Source: Vondammii sp040505895 (lineage in GTDB: Bacteria > Pseudomonadota > Gammaproteobacteria > Chromatiales > Chromatiaceae). Taken from it: a stretch of DNA of 64,000 bases. The position numbers were made by a program, and so were the translations under genes. Each line of letters starts with the position of its first letter. Positions within the stretch are counted from its first letter, which is position 1. Positions 8,386-16,986 of this stretch are shown one piece after another. Location of the stretch: contig JBEVXU010000016.1 in NCBI GenBank assembly GCA_040505895.1, positions 397,175-461,174 on the forward strand, in the 5' to 3' direction. A model generated the notes under the pieces. The model had not been told where the DNA came from and did not search any database. It worked only from the letters and a program-made list of their open reading frames with translations.

Positions 8386-9390
8386 ATGACACTCCAGCGT
8401 TTTTTTGCCGTCTTCTTCGCCCGCAACCGCGAGTTTATGCGTGACCGTATCGCCCTCTCTTGGAACGTGGTACTACCGGTACTGATCGTTATGGGGTTTG
8501 CCTTTGCCTTTACCAGCGACAACAGCGACCTGTTCAAGGTAGGTGTCTTCGGCCAGCTGGAGCAGCAGCCCCAGGCACAAGAGTTTTTGGAGACCGAGCA
8601 TGTCCGCTTTATCCCTCTTGAAACACTGGAGGGTGCCGTCACCAAAGTGGAGCGACACCAGCTGGATATGCTGCTCGATCTAAAACAGGGGCACTACTGG
8701 ATCAACAGTAACTCCGCCAACGGCTATATTCTTCAGCAACTGCTCAACGGATCGACAACCACGCTACAGAAACAGACCGTCAGCGGCGATGAGATCCGCT
8801 ATGTGGATTGGCTAATTCCAGGCGTACTCGGTATGAACGTGATGTTCAGCTCGCTCTTTGGCGTCGGTTATGTGATTGTCCGCTACCGTAAAAACGGTGT
8901 ACTCAAACGCCTCAAAGCAACCCCCCTCTCCGCCCTCGAGTTTCTTGCCGCCCAGGTACTCTCACGCCTCTGGCTTATCGTGCTGGTCACCTCGTTGGTG
9001 TTTATCGGCACCAACCTGTTTGTCGGCTTCCGCATGTACGGCTCCTACGCCACACTCTTGCTGGTACTGGCTCTAGGCACACTGAGCATGATCAGCCTCG
9101 GTCTGATCATCGCCGCCCGTATCTCCAGTGAAGAGGCGGCCAATGGTCTACTCAATATGTTGAGCTGGCCGATGATGCTGCTCTCCGGCGTCTGGTTCTC
9201 CCTCGAAGGATCGCCTGCGATTGTCCAGCATCTGGCCAACCTGCTCCCCCTTACCCACGCCATCAGCGCCGCCCGTGCCGTAATGATCGACGGTGCCGGC
9301 CTGGTCGAGATCTGGCCCCACCTACTGGTTATGTCGGTAATGACCCTGCTGTTTATGTTTATCGGCGCCCGCTATTTCCGCTGGGAGTAG
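8386..9390 (+). CDS. ABC-2 type transporter permease
   Basis: A 334-residue membrane subunit: one N-terminal membrane segment (residues 26-42), a large extracytoplasmic loop (about 43-145) and five further segments, ending in the ABC-2 pattern MLLSGVWFSLEGSPAIVQHLANLLPLTHAISAAR split across the last helices. It starts four bases after the ATPase stop, with an AGGATG context inside the upstream gene's end, so the two are translationally coupled. The partner for the ATPase is unambiguous; substrate unknown. Confidence 0.92.
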   Translation: MTLQRFFAVFFARNREFMRDRIALSWNVVLPVLIVMGFAFAFTSDNSDLFKVGVFGQLEQQPQAQEFLETEHVRFIPLETLEGAVTKVERHQLDMLLDLKQGHYWINSNSANGYILQQLLNGSTTTLQKQTVSGDEIRYVDWLIPGVLGMNVMFSSLFGVGYVIVRYRKNGVLKRLKATPLSALEFLAAQVLSRLWLIVLVTSLVFIGTNLFVGFRMYGSYATLLLVLALGTLSMISLGLIIAARISSEEAANGLLNMLSWPMMLLSGVWFSLEGSPAIVQHLANLLPLTHAISAARAVMIDGAGLVEIWPHLLVMSVMTLLFMFIGARYFRWE

Positions 9391-9456
9391 AGCCCATAGC
9401 TACGGTAGAGCGACTACACTCACACGGTCCCGGTTATATAGGTAAAAGGAGTCGTG

Positions 9457-10581
9457 ATGCACAAACTTTTTAAACCACCGTCATCGTTGCTGGTCACATT
9501 CCTGCTGTTTGCACTCTGCACTCTGTCAGCCACCATACAAGCTGCTGAGAACTTCAAAGCGGTCACCGTTATCAAAGGGCTGGAACACCCCTGGGGGATG
9601 GCCTTTCTTCCCGACGGTAGACTACTGGTAACAGAGCGCCCCGGACGGCTAAGGCTAATCGAAGATGACCGCCTTCTACCGCAACCAATCAACGGATTGC
9701 CTAAAATAACCCCACAAGGACAGGGCGGCCTGCTGGATGTGGTGCTGCACCCCGATTACAAAAACAACGGCTGGATCTACCTCTCCTACGCAGCCCCAGG
9801 AAAAGGAGGCATAGGTACCGAGGTGGGCCGTGGACGACTGCAGGGCAACCGCATTATCGATTGGCAGCCACTCTTTCAGTTATTGCCAAAGAGCGGCACA
9901 GGCCACCACTTCGGCTCACGGCTGGTATTCGACAGCGCCGGTTACCTCTATATCACCGTCGGTGACCGAGGAGAGAGAAAACGGGCGCAGCGGCTTGATG
10001 ACCATGCCGGTTCGGTCATACGCCTGCACGCTGATGGTCGGGTACCGGAGGATAATCCTTTCAGCGGAGAAGCCGGCATCCACCCGGAAATCTACAGCTA
10101 TGGTCATCGCAACCCCCAGGGTGCAGCAATGCACCCTGGCAGCGGGAAACTGTGGATTCACGAACACGGCCCCCAAGGGGGTGACGAGATCAATATCATC
10201 TCCGCCGGAGACAACTATGGCTGGCCGGTGGTCAGCTATGGAGAGGAGTACGGCAGCGGCGTCTCAATCGGCGAAGGCACCCACAAATCGGGTATTACCC
10301 AGCCAATCCACTACTGGGTGCCCTCCATCGCCCCCTCCGGCATGACCTTTTATAGCGGTGACAAGTTTCCTAAGTGGCAGGGGAATCTATTTGTCGGCTC
10401 ACTAAAATTCCAATTGCTGGTACGCCTTGAGCTGGATGGCGAAAAGATAGTGAAAGAGGAGCGCCTTCTGAAAGGAGAGTTGGGACGTATACGTGATGTC
10501 CGCAGTGGACCGGACGGTTTTATATATCTGCTGACCGATTCACCTAACGGGCTTCTGGTACGGCTGGAGCCAGCCGACTAG
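9457..10581 (+). CDS. PQQ-dependent aldose sugar dehydrogenase (soluble glucose dehydrogenase family)
   Basis: A 374-residue secreted protein with a signal peptide (hydrophobic residues 8-24, cut near IQAAE). The beta-propeller repeats include LEHPWGMAFLPDGRLLVTER, the probable catalytic histidine region GTGHHFGSRLVFD, and the PQQ/calcium region YSYGHRNPQGAAMHP and HEHGPQGGDEIN. Homologues such as E. coli YliI oxidise aldose sugars in the periplasm using PQQ. AAGGAG at 9446-9451 favours the ATG at 9457 over the GTG three bases before. Its 3' end overlaps the convergent intI by 38 bases, so the integron abuts this gene directly. Confidence 0.92.
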   Translation: MHKLFKPPSSLLVTFLLFALCTLSATIQAAENFKAVTVIKGLEHPWGMAFLPDGRLLVTERPGRLRLIEDDRLLPQPINGLPKITPQGQGGLLDVVLHPDYKNNGWIYLSYAAPGKGGIGTEVGRGRLQGNRIIDWQPLFQLLPKSGTGHHFGSRLVFDSAGYLYITVGDRGERKRAQRLDDHAGSVIRLHADGRVPEDNPFSGEAGIHPEIYSYGHRNPQGAAMHPGSGKLWIHEHGPQGGDEINIISAGDNYGWPVVSYGEEYGSGVSIGEGTHKSGITQPIHYWVPSIAPSGMTFYSGDKFPKWQGNLFVGSLKFQLLVRLELDGEKIVKEERLLKGELGRIRDVRSGPDGFIYLLTDSPNGLLVRLEPAD

Positions 10582-11575
10582 GGTGTCCCTTTATATCATC
10601 CAGTGGACTCACTACACCCTTTGAATTCACCCCAAGCACATGGGTGTAAATTTGAGTTGTCTTGATATCTGAGTGGCCAAGTAACTCTTGAATAGTGCGT
10701 AGGTCTGTATTCTTTTCAAGTAGCGATGTGGCGAAGCTATGCCTGAAGGTATGGCTGCCTGCATGTTTCTGAATACCGGCGCTTTTTATGGCTTTTTTGA
10801 CTAATTTCTGCACACTACTTTGCCCTACATGGTGGCGCCGCTTGATACCACTCCTTGGATCAAGACTGACATGAAGTGCTGGAAACAGGTATTGCCATGC
10901 GGGTGAGGTTGCAGCACTTGGATACTTTCTTTCAAGTGCATAGGGAAGATAAACTCGGCCATAGCCATCCGCTAAATCTTGCTTGTGAACAGTTTGAACA
11001 TACTGCATTTGAGTGACCAGGCGATCCACAAGCGATCTGGGGAGGATGCTCCTTCTATCTTTATTTCCCTTGCCATTACGGACAAAAACGGCAAGCTGAG
11101 AGAGATCGACATCCTTGATCCTAAGCCTTATAGCCTCTGAAATCCTCAGGCCCGAGCCATACATCAGCTCAACAATGATCGCATGCGTACCTGAAAGGTG
11201 ATGTAAGACAGAGGATGCCTCGCTTTGCGTAAATACAACCGGCACACGCTTGGGCTTCTTTGCGCAGCTGAACTGAATTTCACCGAGCTCCTTCTGAAGA
11301 AACTTATCGTAAAAAAAGACCAGTGCATTCAGCGCTGTTTTTTGTGTATTGATACTGACGTGTCTGGCAAGAGCCAAGTGATCGAGAAATGCTCCCACCT
11401 CCACCCTGCCCATGGAATCGGGGTGTTTCTTATCATGAAAATAGATATAGCGCTTAACCCAGTGGACATAGGTCTTCTCGGTAGCATAGGCGAAATGTAA
11501 AGAGCGGATAAAAAGGCGAAACCTATCCATCAAGCGAGGGGAAGCAGGATCTATGCTGTGAGGAACATCTTCCAT
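10544..11575 (-). CDS. intI: Integron integrase (IntI-type tyrosine recombinase)
   Basis: A 343-residue tyrosine recombinase with the catalytic set in order: GSGLRISEAIRLR (Arg I), SHTFRHSFAT (His/Arg II), LLGHSDIKTT (His) and TQIYTHV (nucleophile Tyr). Between the first and second boxes lies the IntI-specific insertion (DLADGYGRVYLPYALERKYP, WQYLFPA, DPRSG, RRHH) that distinguishes integron integrases from XerC/D. The start at 11575 matches the family N-terminus (LHFAYATEKTYVHWVKRYIYFH follows) and length (IntI1 is 337 residues); a longer frame to 11662 overlaps the predicted promoter. The gene appears intact. It faces away from the cassettes, the normal integron arrangement. Confidence 0.95.
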   Translation of the reverse strand: MEDVPHSIDPASPRLMDRFRLFIRSLHFAYATEKTYVHWVKRYIYFHDKKHPDSMGRVEVGAFLDHLALARHVSINTQKTALNALVFFYDKFLQKELGEIQFSCAKKPKRVPVVFTQSEASSVLHHLSGTHAIIVELMYGSGLRISEAIRLRIKDVDLSQLAVFVRNGKGNKDRRSILPRSLVDRLVTQMQYVQTVHKQDLADGYGRVYLPYALERKYPSAATSPAWQYLFPALHVSLDPRSGIKRRHHVGQSSVQKLVKKAIKSAGIQKHAGSHTFRHSFATSLLEKNTDLRTIQELLGHSDIKTTQIYTHVLGVNSKGVVSPLDDIKGHPSRLAPAVPEAR

Positions 11576-11612
11576 GTTGAATATCCATCTTTCAGTTCTA
11601 TTCTTGTTCTCT

Positions 11613-11640
11613 ATCTTAGCCAATCTAAACAATCTGTCAA
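11613..11640 (-). promoter_or_regulatory. Predicted sigma-70 promoter of intI
   Basis: On the minus strand TTGACA (11640-11635) and TAAGAT (11618-11613) are 16 bases apart, giving a start of transcription about 30-35 bases before the intI ATG. This also argues against the longer upstream start. I saw no LexA box (CTG-N10-CAG), unlike many SOS-controlled integrases. Confidence 0.55.
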
Positions 11641-11879
11641 TAGATTTCTTCACCACAATCAAAAAACAGGGAACTCATCGGATTAATTCCATATATCATC
11701 CCCATAAAAAAGCATGTACATATATATTTCTCGTTGTTTTTCATGGTGTTGTAGATAGTAAAGCCAGCCAAGAAAAATGCAGCAAATAGAGTTTGATATA
11801 TAGAATCATTCCTACATCCCCTCTATTGCTCTTTCAAAATAATGCGGGTAAAGTATTGAAATTATGAATTTTAATCATC

Positions 11880-11954
11880 GAGTTACGATTTGATCATAGT
11901 GTGATCAACGGAAATGTCATATCGGAATTCGAACTATGAATAAACTGTTAGGGG
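11880..11954 (+). other. Predicted attI site with junction core GTTAGGG
   Basis: The core GTTAGGG at 11948-11954 lies on the cassette side of intI in the context ATAAACTGTTAGGG, similar to the L/R arrangement of attI sites. The first cassette's attC has the R'' box CCCTAAC, the exact complement of this core, as expected if the TTAGGG belongs to the 5' end of that cassette. Upstream, 11890-11908 is a 19-bp palindrome TTGATCA-N5-TGATCAA that could be an operator or accessory integrase site. The whole 11576-12000 stretch is noncoding; a cassette promoter is expected here but was not identified. Confidence 0.7.
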
Positions 11955-12000
11955 TGAACAGGACTCCATCCTCACCGAATCGTATACCTAGGAATAAATA

Positions 12001-14463
12001 ATGATTAAGTGCTTTTTGTCTCACAGCTCAATAGATAAGGAAAGATACGTTCGAATCGTAATTAGACATCTAAGGAAAGAAGTTAGGGTGTTTGACGAGG
12101 AAACCTTTGAAAAAGGCATGGGGCCGATAGAAGAGATTATCAATGGTCTAGATGAATCTTCACTTTTCGTTATCTTCTTGTCTGATACCGCACTAAATTC
12201 AGATTGGGTTAAGCATGAGCTATCTAATGCAAAACAGTACTTGGATGAAGGCCGACTTCAGCGTATCTATCCGATTCTGATTGACGAAGACTTAACTCAT
12301 ACAGACGACCGAATACCGGAATGGCTCAAGGAATCAACCAATATCCAGCATATTGTTAGACCAGCCGTAGCAGCTAAAAAGATCAATTCTAGATTGATTG
12401 AAATATCATGGAATTTCCACCCTAGGCTCAGGGAGAGGGAAACAATTTTTGTTGGTAGAAACTCGCTTATCAATGAAATCGAAGAACGCCTAGATGATTT
12501 TCGAAAATCTCCTCCTTCTGTATTGATTGCATCTGGTCTCCCTTATATAGGAAGAAAATCCTTCTTAAAGTACGCCTCCAGAAAATCTAATCTCGTTAGA
12601 GATTCATATGAATATCCACTAATCACGCTGGCACAGTCCGATTCAATTGAAGATTTCATATTAAAGATCCATGACTTGGGCTTTTCTGACACAACCAACC
12701 TGCATGACAAGTTGCGCGGGAATCTGCAGCAAAAGATTCAAGTCGCTGGCGATATCATCAAACAGATAATCAACGAAAGCGAAAGAATTCTCATCGAGGA
12801 CAATGGCGTTATTGTTCAACGAGATGGCGAAATTGTGGACTGGTTGGTTGACGTAGTTCGAGCAATTGAGTCAGCAGGACATTTGACATTTTGTGTGGCG
12901 AGTAAGCTTCGCCCAAACAAATCAATAAACCACAAAAACGAATCCTTCTACTGTGTCTATGTAGAAGAGCTACAGCCCAGTGAAAGAGAAGGTTTGCTTG
13001 TCAGGTATTCCAAGTTCAAGGAGTTAAGCCTCAACAGGGAAGATCTTGGATTCTTTTCTGATTTGTTAACGGGCTACCCAGAACAAGTCATCTATGCAGT
13101 AGATCTGGTAGACGACGCTGGGATTTTTTACGCAAAGAAAAGATCTCATGAAATCCAAGAATATAGTTCTGACAAAGCAAAAATCATCCTCGAAAAGTTC
13201 TCAAGTCGTCCAGATGTAACAGATTTCATCTTTTTATTATCAAAGTTTGAGTTCATGAGCTATGAGCTGATTTTTTCCATTGTTGCTGAAGATGCACATG
13301 CTGAATTACTCGATGAACTACTCGTTTCTTCTGTCTGCGAAAGAATTGGCTCTAACGGCGAATATGTGCGTGTAAATGAAGTCATTAGAGACTACATCAG
13401 TCGCGGTCGATTTGGCATACCTAAAAAATTCCAGAAAGCGATAAGCAGCCATGTTAACGATTACTTGATAAATTACAGTGATGAAAATGCGGATCTATCG
13501 GATTACTTGTTCTCCGTACAAGAAGCTGTTCTTTCAGGAGCCTCTGTTCCTGAAGAGCTTTTGATCCCTTCCATCCTCATTAAGACAATAAAAAAGCTTT
13601 ACGATGAAGACAGAAATTACAAGGACGCGATGAGATTATGTGACCGCGTCCTCCAGCAAGAATCCACCATCCATAGGAATTCTGTAGACCACGTTCGTTT
13701 CATAAAGTGCCAATGCTTAGCCAGATTGACTAACAGAGACTTTTTTGGAGAAGTTCAATCAGTTGCAGAGCCAGAAAAATCTTTTTTGATGGGGTTTTAC
13801 TACCGTATTGCCGGTCAGTACGGAAAAGCACTGGAGTATTTTCAGCGTGTTTTGCGTAAAAGACCGAATGACGTACGGACAAAAGGTGAGCTGGTTCGTG
13901 TTTACATGCAGATAGAAGAATATGACAAAGCCTTTGAGATGGCAAAATCCAATTACATGGATCGCCCCGGTAATCCCATCAATATTAACAACTACTTCAC
14001 TTGCCTGATTCACAAAGAGAAAACACCAGAAAACCGAATTGAATTGGATGCAGTATTCTATAAATTGGATATTGATCCATCGGATCAGGCGCAAGAAATG
14101 GCCATTTCTGCCAAGTCACGTCTTTTAGCGTTTTACGATCATGACTATGAGCGGGCGTTCGAGGAAATAGAAAAAGCCATCGACAGATTTACCAACAACA
14201 ACTTTCCACTGCTCACCAAGGCAGATCTTGCCGTTTACGCTAGAGACATCAAGAAATTGCGTGAAGCAATAGCATCTCTTGAGGCTTCTCTTTCTCGTAG
14301 AGCCCAGACCTACCGAACATTTCAGCGTTACAAGGCCTGTTTGATAGCTCTTGAAGGCGATGCCGATTCAGCGCGACGATTTATTATGAAGGAGCTTAAG
14401 GGATTAGGTGAAAACGCTTCGAACCGGCTGATACATAAGGTAGAGGAACTAGCAAACCCCTAA
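12001..14463 (+). CDS. TIR-STAND NTPase-TPR protein (integron cassette 1; probable anti-phage effector)
   Basis: An 820-residue protein. Residues 1-120 form a TIR domain (FLSHSSIDKE; then FVIFLSDTALNSDWVKHEL with Trp69 and the likely NADase glutamate Glu73). Residues 150-153 (FVGR) begin a STAND/AAA-like NTPase with a P-loop-like GLPYIGRKS at 179-187, which lacks the canonical GKT/S order. The C-terminal 580-810 region has TPR-type helices (SFLMGFYYRIAGQYGKALEY; RTKGELVRVYMQIEEYDKAFEMAK). In known bacterial systems of this layout the sensor repeats trigger oligomerisation and TIR-mediated NAD+ depletion; that role is inferred here. AGGA lies eight bases before the ATG. The gene is visibly AT-richer than the chromosome and fills a cassette of about 2.6 kb. 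Confidence 0.88.
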   Translation: MIKCFLSHSSIDKERYVRIVIRHLRKEVRVFDEETFEKGMGPIEEIINGLDESSLFVIFLSDTALNSDWVKHELSNAKQYLDEGRLQRIYPILIDEDLTHTDDRIPEWLKESTNIQHIVRPAVAAKKINSRLIEISWNFHPRLRERETIFVGRNSLINEIEERLDDFRKSPPSVLIASGLPYIGRKSFLKYASRKSNLVRDSYEYPLITLAQSDSIEDFILKIHDLGFSDTTNLHDKLRGNLQQKIQVAGDIIKQIINESERILIEDNGVIVQRDGEIVDWLVDVVRAIESAGHLTFCVASKLRPNKSINHKNESFYCVYVEELQPSEREGLLVRYSKFKELSLNREDLGFFSDLLTGYPEQVIYAVDLVDDAGIFYAKKRSHEIQEYSSDKAKIILEKFSSRPDVTDFIFLLSKFEFMSYELIFSIVAEDAHAELLDELLVSSVCERIGSNGEYVRVNEVIRDYISRGRFGIPKKFQKAISSHVNDYLINYSDENADLSDYLFSVQEAVLSGASVPEELLIPSILIKTIKKLYDEDRNYKDAMRLCDRVLQQESTIHRNSVDHVRFIKCQCLARLTNRDFFGEVQSVAEPEKSFLMGFYYRIAGQYGKALEYFQRVLRKRPNDVRTKGELVRVYMQIEEYDKAFEMAKSNYMDRPGNPININNYFTCLIHKEKTPENRIELDAVFYKLDIDPSDQAQEMAISAKSRLLAFYDHDYERAFEEIEKAIDRFTNNNFPLLTKADLAVYARDIKKLREAIASLEASLSRRAQTYRTFQRYKACLIALEGDADSARRFIMKELKGLGENASNRLIHKVEELANP

Positions 14464-14544
14464 CAAAAGCATAAACACGGATCCGGTAAAGTCGCGCTCG
14501 TTCCTCGCTCAACTTTACCAGCCCGGTTATGCTTGCCGTTAGGC
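14458..14544 (+). other. attC recombination site of cassette 1
   Basis: R'' CCCTAAC (14458-14464) overlaps the TIR stop codon; L'' AAAGCATAA pairs with L' TTATGCTT; R' GTTAGGC is at 14538-14544. The central part (GGTAAAGT ... ACTTTACC with TCGTTCCTCGC between) folds as the usual attC hairpin. At 87 bp it is within the attC size range. R'' is complementary to the attI junction core GTTAGGG, which defines cassette 1 as roughly 11949-14538. Confidence 0.88.
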
Positions 14545-14560
14545 CTCAGAAAATATAAAT

Positions 14561-15880
14561 ATGTCAGACGAGAAAGAAAGAACATACAACATACTTGTAT
14601 ACGGAATTGAAAAGCAAGGTCTTGCTGCGCCAGTTGATCCTATAACAACACGCAATTATACGCTGACTTTTGAACCTTTTAATTCTAGTTGTCGCTTTAA
14701 TGAATTTGATGGAGTTATTTTATTCCAAGGGATATTTGAAAGTTTTGAATTGAAATCTGGTGTCATGGAAAGCTATTTGGCTCATCGTTGCGATAACAAT
14801 GAACTTGATAAGCGTAAAAAAGAAGCACAGCTATTATTAGAGAAAGGCGGGCTTTTATGCTTTTTGCTTAATGCACCATTTATTGATAGAGAAGATGGTA
14901 GAGACTTTAAGGGCAGCGATTTAGCTAAATACCACCTTAACTACGGAGATTTTTATAGAGATAACTTTAAAAGCCGCATTGCACATCTAAATATTAAATC
15001 AGATGACTTTAGGCCATTCTTAGAAATACATGGCGCCGCGACAAGTCATTTCCATCACTATAATAAGCACATTGACTGGCGCATTATAGCTGAGGCCGGT
15101 GGTAAAACTTCCGGTTTCATAATAAATAAAAACGAATACTTCATTCCTTCTTTAATACCTAATAACAGACCTGAAGTTATAAACGAGTTCTTTGATTTAC
15201 TTGCGAAAGGTCTAACAGCGTCATACAACAAATTGCAAGTAACACTTCCAGATTGGATAGAGGAATTTCCTTTTTCTGAAGAAGCAGATTTGTTGTCAGA
15301 ACAACAATCTCTTGAGACACGTATTAATGAAATTGATGGACGTAGAAGCGTACTGAGTAGATATAAATCCTCACTATTTCTGTCTGGCGATGATTTAGCT
15401 GCTTGTGTTAGCGAAATCTTTTCTCATGGATTCGGTTTTCCAGTAGATACAACAGACGAGTTACGAGAAGACTTTAAAGTTTTAAGTAGTGATGACAATC
15501 CAATATTGCTATGCGAAGTCAAGGGAACTAATAAAGGAGTAAAACGTGAATATATCAATCAAGCAGATTCACATAGAGAAAGATCAGGTTTTCAGGATGA
15601 TTTTCCTGCATTACTTATTATTAATACGAATATTAGGAATTCCAGAACAATTACTGAAAAAGATCAAGAAGTTGCGAAAGAACAAATTCAGCATGCTGCA
15701 AAAATGAATGTTCTAATATTGAGAACGCTCGATTTATTAGAGTTGCTTAAAATATTTTTAGATGGCCAGCTAACTCTTAATGCAATAACAGACCTGCTCA
15801 TTAATAATAGTGGCTGGTTAAAGGTTAAAGATTCGAAATATGAAGTCATTAAAAGAGGACCAAGGGGTCAGAGTAATTGA
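14561..15880 (+). CDS. Uncharacterised protein with C-terminal PD-(D/E)XK-like nuclease motif (cassette 2)
   Basis: A 439-residue protein with no family I can name. The C-terminal third looks like a restriction-endonuclease fold: acidic SSDDNP (about 309-313) precedes ILLCEVKG, with Glu319-x-Lys321, followed by REYINQADSHRER, resembling the D...ExK...Q pattern of Mrr/RecB-type nucleases. The N-terminal 240 residues begin with NILVYGIEKQGL and may be a sensor or NTP-binding domain; residues 245-270 are a possible coiled coil. The ATG lies 16 bases after the attC core with no clear ribosome site. The DNA is markedly AT-rich. Its location directly after a TIR-STAND gene makes a defence role plausible but unproved. 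Confidence 0.7.
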   Translation: MSDEKERTYNILVYGIEKQGLAAPVDPITTRNYTLTFEPFNSSCRFNEFDGVILFQGIFESFELKSGVMESYLAHRCDNNELDKRKKEAQLLLEKGGLLCFLLNAPFIDREDGRDFKGSDLAKYHLNYGDFYRDNFKSRIAHLNIKSDDFRPFLEIHGAATSHFHHYNKHIDWRIIAEAGGKTSGFIINKNEYFIPSLIPNNRPEVINEFFDLLAKGLTASYNKLQVTLPDWIEEFPFSEEADLLSEQQSLETRINEIDGRRSVLSRYKSSLFLSGDDLAACVSEIFSHGFGFPVDTTDELREDFKVLSSDDNPILLCEVKGTNKGVKREYINQADSHRERSGFQDDFPALLIINTNIRNSRTITEKDQEVAKEQIQHAAKMNVLILRTLDLLELLKIFLDGQLTLNAITDLLINNSGWLKVKDSKYEVIKRGPRGQSN

Positions 15881-16062
15881 AAAATAGAGTTGTGGTGGCT
15901 ATATAGTCAATCGAATAGGAAAATAGCAATCGAGCGGCAATCAAAAAGACCAGATCACCCATCACTTGACCCACAAAAGATGATAAGTGCCCCTGTTCTT
16001 CCTTGACCTCGCAAAGATGGTGGGGCTCCTTTTGTTTCTTTGTTTCTCAATCAGTCGGTTAA

Positions 16063-16116
16063 GGCGACTCTGATCAAGTCATGATTGCTTTACGTGGGCT
16101 AAAATTTCCCGAATTC
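16063..16116. mobile_element. Fragment of MITE family 1, inverted relative to the 4748 copy
   Basis: From GACTCTGATCAAGTCATGATT onward (16066-16116) the sequence matches the reverse complement of the right half of the 4748-4907 element, including GCTTTACG, GGCTAAAAT and CGAAGATCG. The other terminal repeat is not recognisable, so the copy is truncated or diverged beyond about 16116. The 15881-16270 gap around it holds no gene and no recognisable attC for cassette 2. Confidence 0.7.
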
Positions 16117-16270
16117 GTTCCGAAGATCGTACTTTCAGTGTTACAAAATGATCATTTACACTTGTAAACTCACATTTTGCGCCTTGAACTGACGAATTTT
16201 AGGGGCAATCTGAACAGTTACGGCATAGTGCTGAATGATTACTGCCCTTTTTTAATAATGAGAAGCCCCA

Positions 16271-16801
16271 ATGAAGAAGTCTAATATTTTTCTTACAGCG
16301 ATGTTCTTTGTGATGCTGCCAATCCTTTCTGCTTGCGATAAAAGTGAAAAAACTTCTGAGGCGGTAGTGGAAAAAAAGACTGAGGCAGTCAATGCTTGTA
16401 GTCTCGTCACACAGGAAGAGGTGGATGGTCTGTTTACCGAATCTCCTGGTCCGGGAGGACTCAGTTCACCGACGCCTCATATCCAGGGGTGTGTGTGGCC
16501 CGCTGAAGGGATTCCCAGCCTGATTCTTCAAGTCTTGTCCGCTCCTGCAAATGTGCGGAGCAGTATCGATATGGGAGATGGTTATCGAGTGATTGATGTG
16601 GAAGGATTGAGTGGTCAGGCTGCGGCAGCCATTCAGCAAGAGAATCCTAAGTATGGAATCACCAGCGGCTTAGCAATTTTCGGCATTGTGAAAGATGATT
16701 ATATGGTGACCTTATCTCCGGTCAGACTGAATATTAAAGAAGGATCACCCCAGTTTGAGTTGCTGAAGGAGCTTGCCAACAGTGCCGTCCAGAGGTTATG
16801 A
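16271..16801 (+). CDS. Putative lipoprotein (integron-associated)
   Basis: A 176-residue protein with a lipoprotein signal: MKKSN start, hydrophobic core and the lipobox LSAC at residues 19-22. The mature part contains two further cysteines (NACSLVT and QGCVWP) and resembles small DUF3558-like lipoproteins of unknown function. It lies between the nuclease-motif gene and the asparaginase cassette, followed by an attC-like structure, so it is probably a cassette product or a remnant fused with cassette 2. No function can be assigned. Confidence 0.7.
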   Translation: MKKSNIFLTAMFFVMLPILSACDKSEKTSEAVVEKKTEAVNACSLVTQEEVDGLFTESPGPGGLSSPTPHIQGCVWPAEGIPSLILQVLSAPANVRSSIDMGDGYRVIDVEGLSGQAAAAIQQENPKYGITSGLAIFGIVKDDYMVTLSPVRLNIKEGSPQFELLKELANSAVQRL

Positions 16802-16866
16802 GACAGTAAAAGCAAATAGAAGGGTCAGACTTTAACTGTGCCTCAATAGTTAGCTCACCTCATTAG

Positions 16867-16968
16867 TTCATGCCCATGCTGGGCGTACACAAGAAAATCA
16901 TGTCGCTCACTTTCGTTCGCTCGGACGCTGTCGCTACCGCACCTGCGCAGCATATTTAAACGTTATAT
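16867..16968 (+). other. attC-like structure ending in core GTTATAT
   Basis: The core GTTATAT is at 16962-16968, immediately before the asparaginase gene. Inward, CATGCTGGGCGT (about 16875) pairs with ACCTGCGCAGCAT (16941-16953), and the centre contains the TCGCTCACTTTCGTTCGCTCGG segment typical of attC loops. The outer R'' box is degenerate, so the left boundary is approximate. The downstream attC at 17470 carries ATATAAC, the exact complement of this core, supporting it as the 5' end of the next cassette. Confidence 0.65.
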
Positions 16969-16986
16969 GCCTTTGGAAATCCAGAT

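Noticed and set aside
16830..16836. CTTTAAC as the R'' box of the attC ending at 16968
   Set aside because: It would give a long attC, but the arm adjacent to it does not pair with the L' region; the nearer CATGCTGGGCG arm pairs better.
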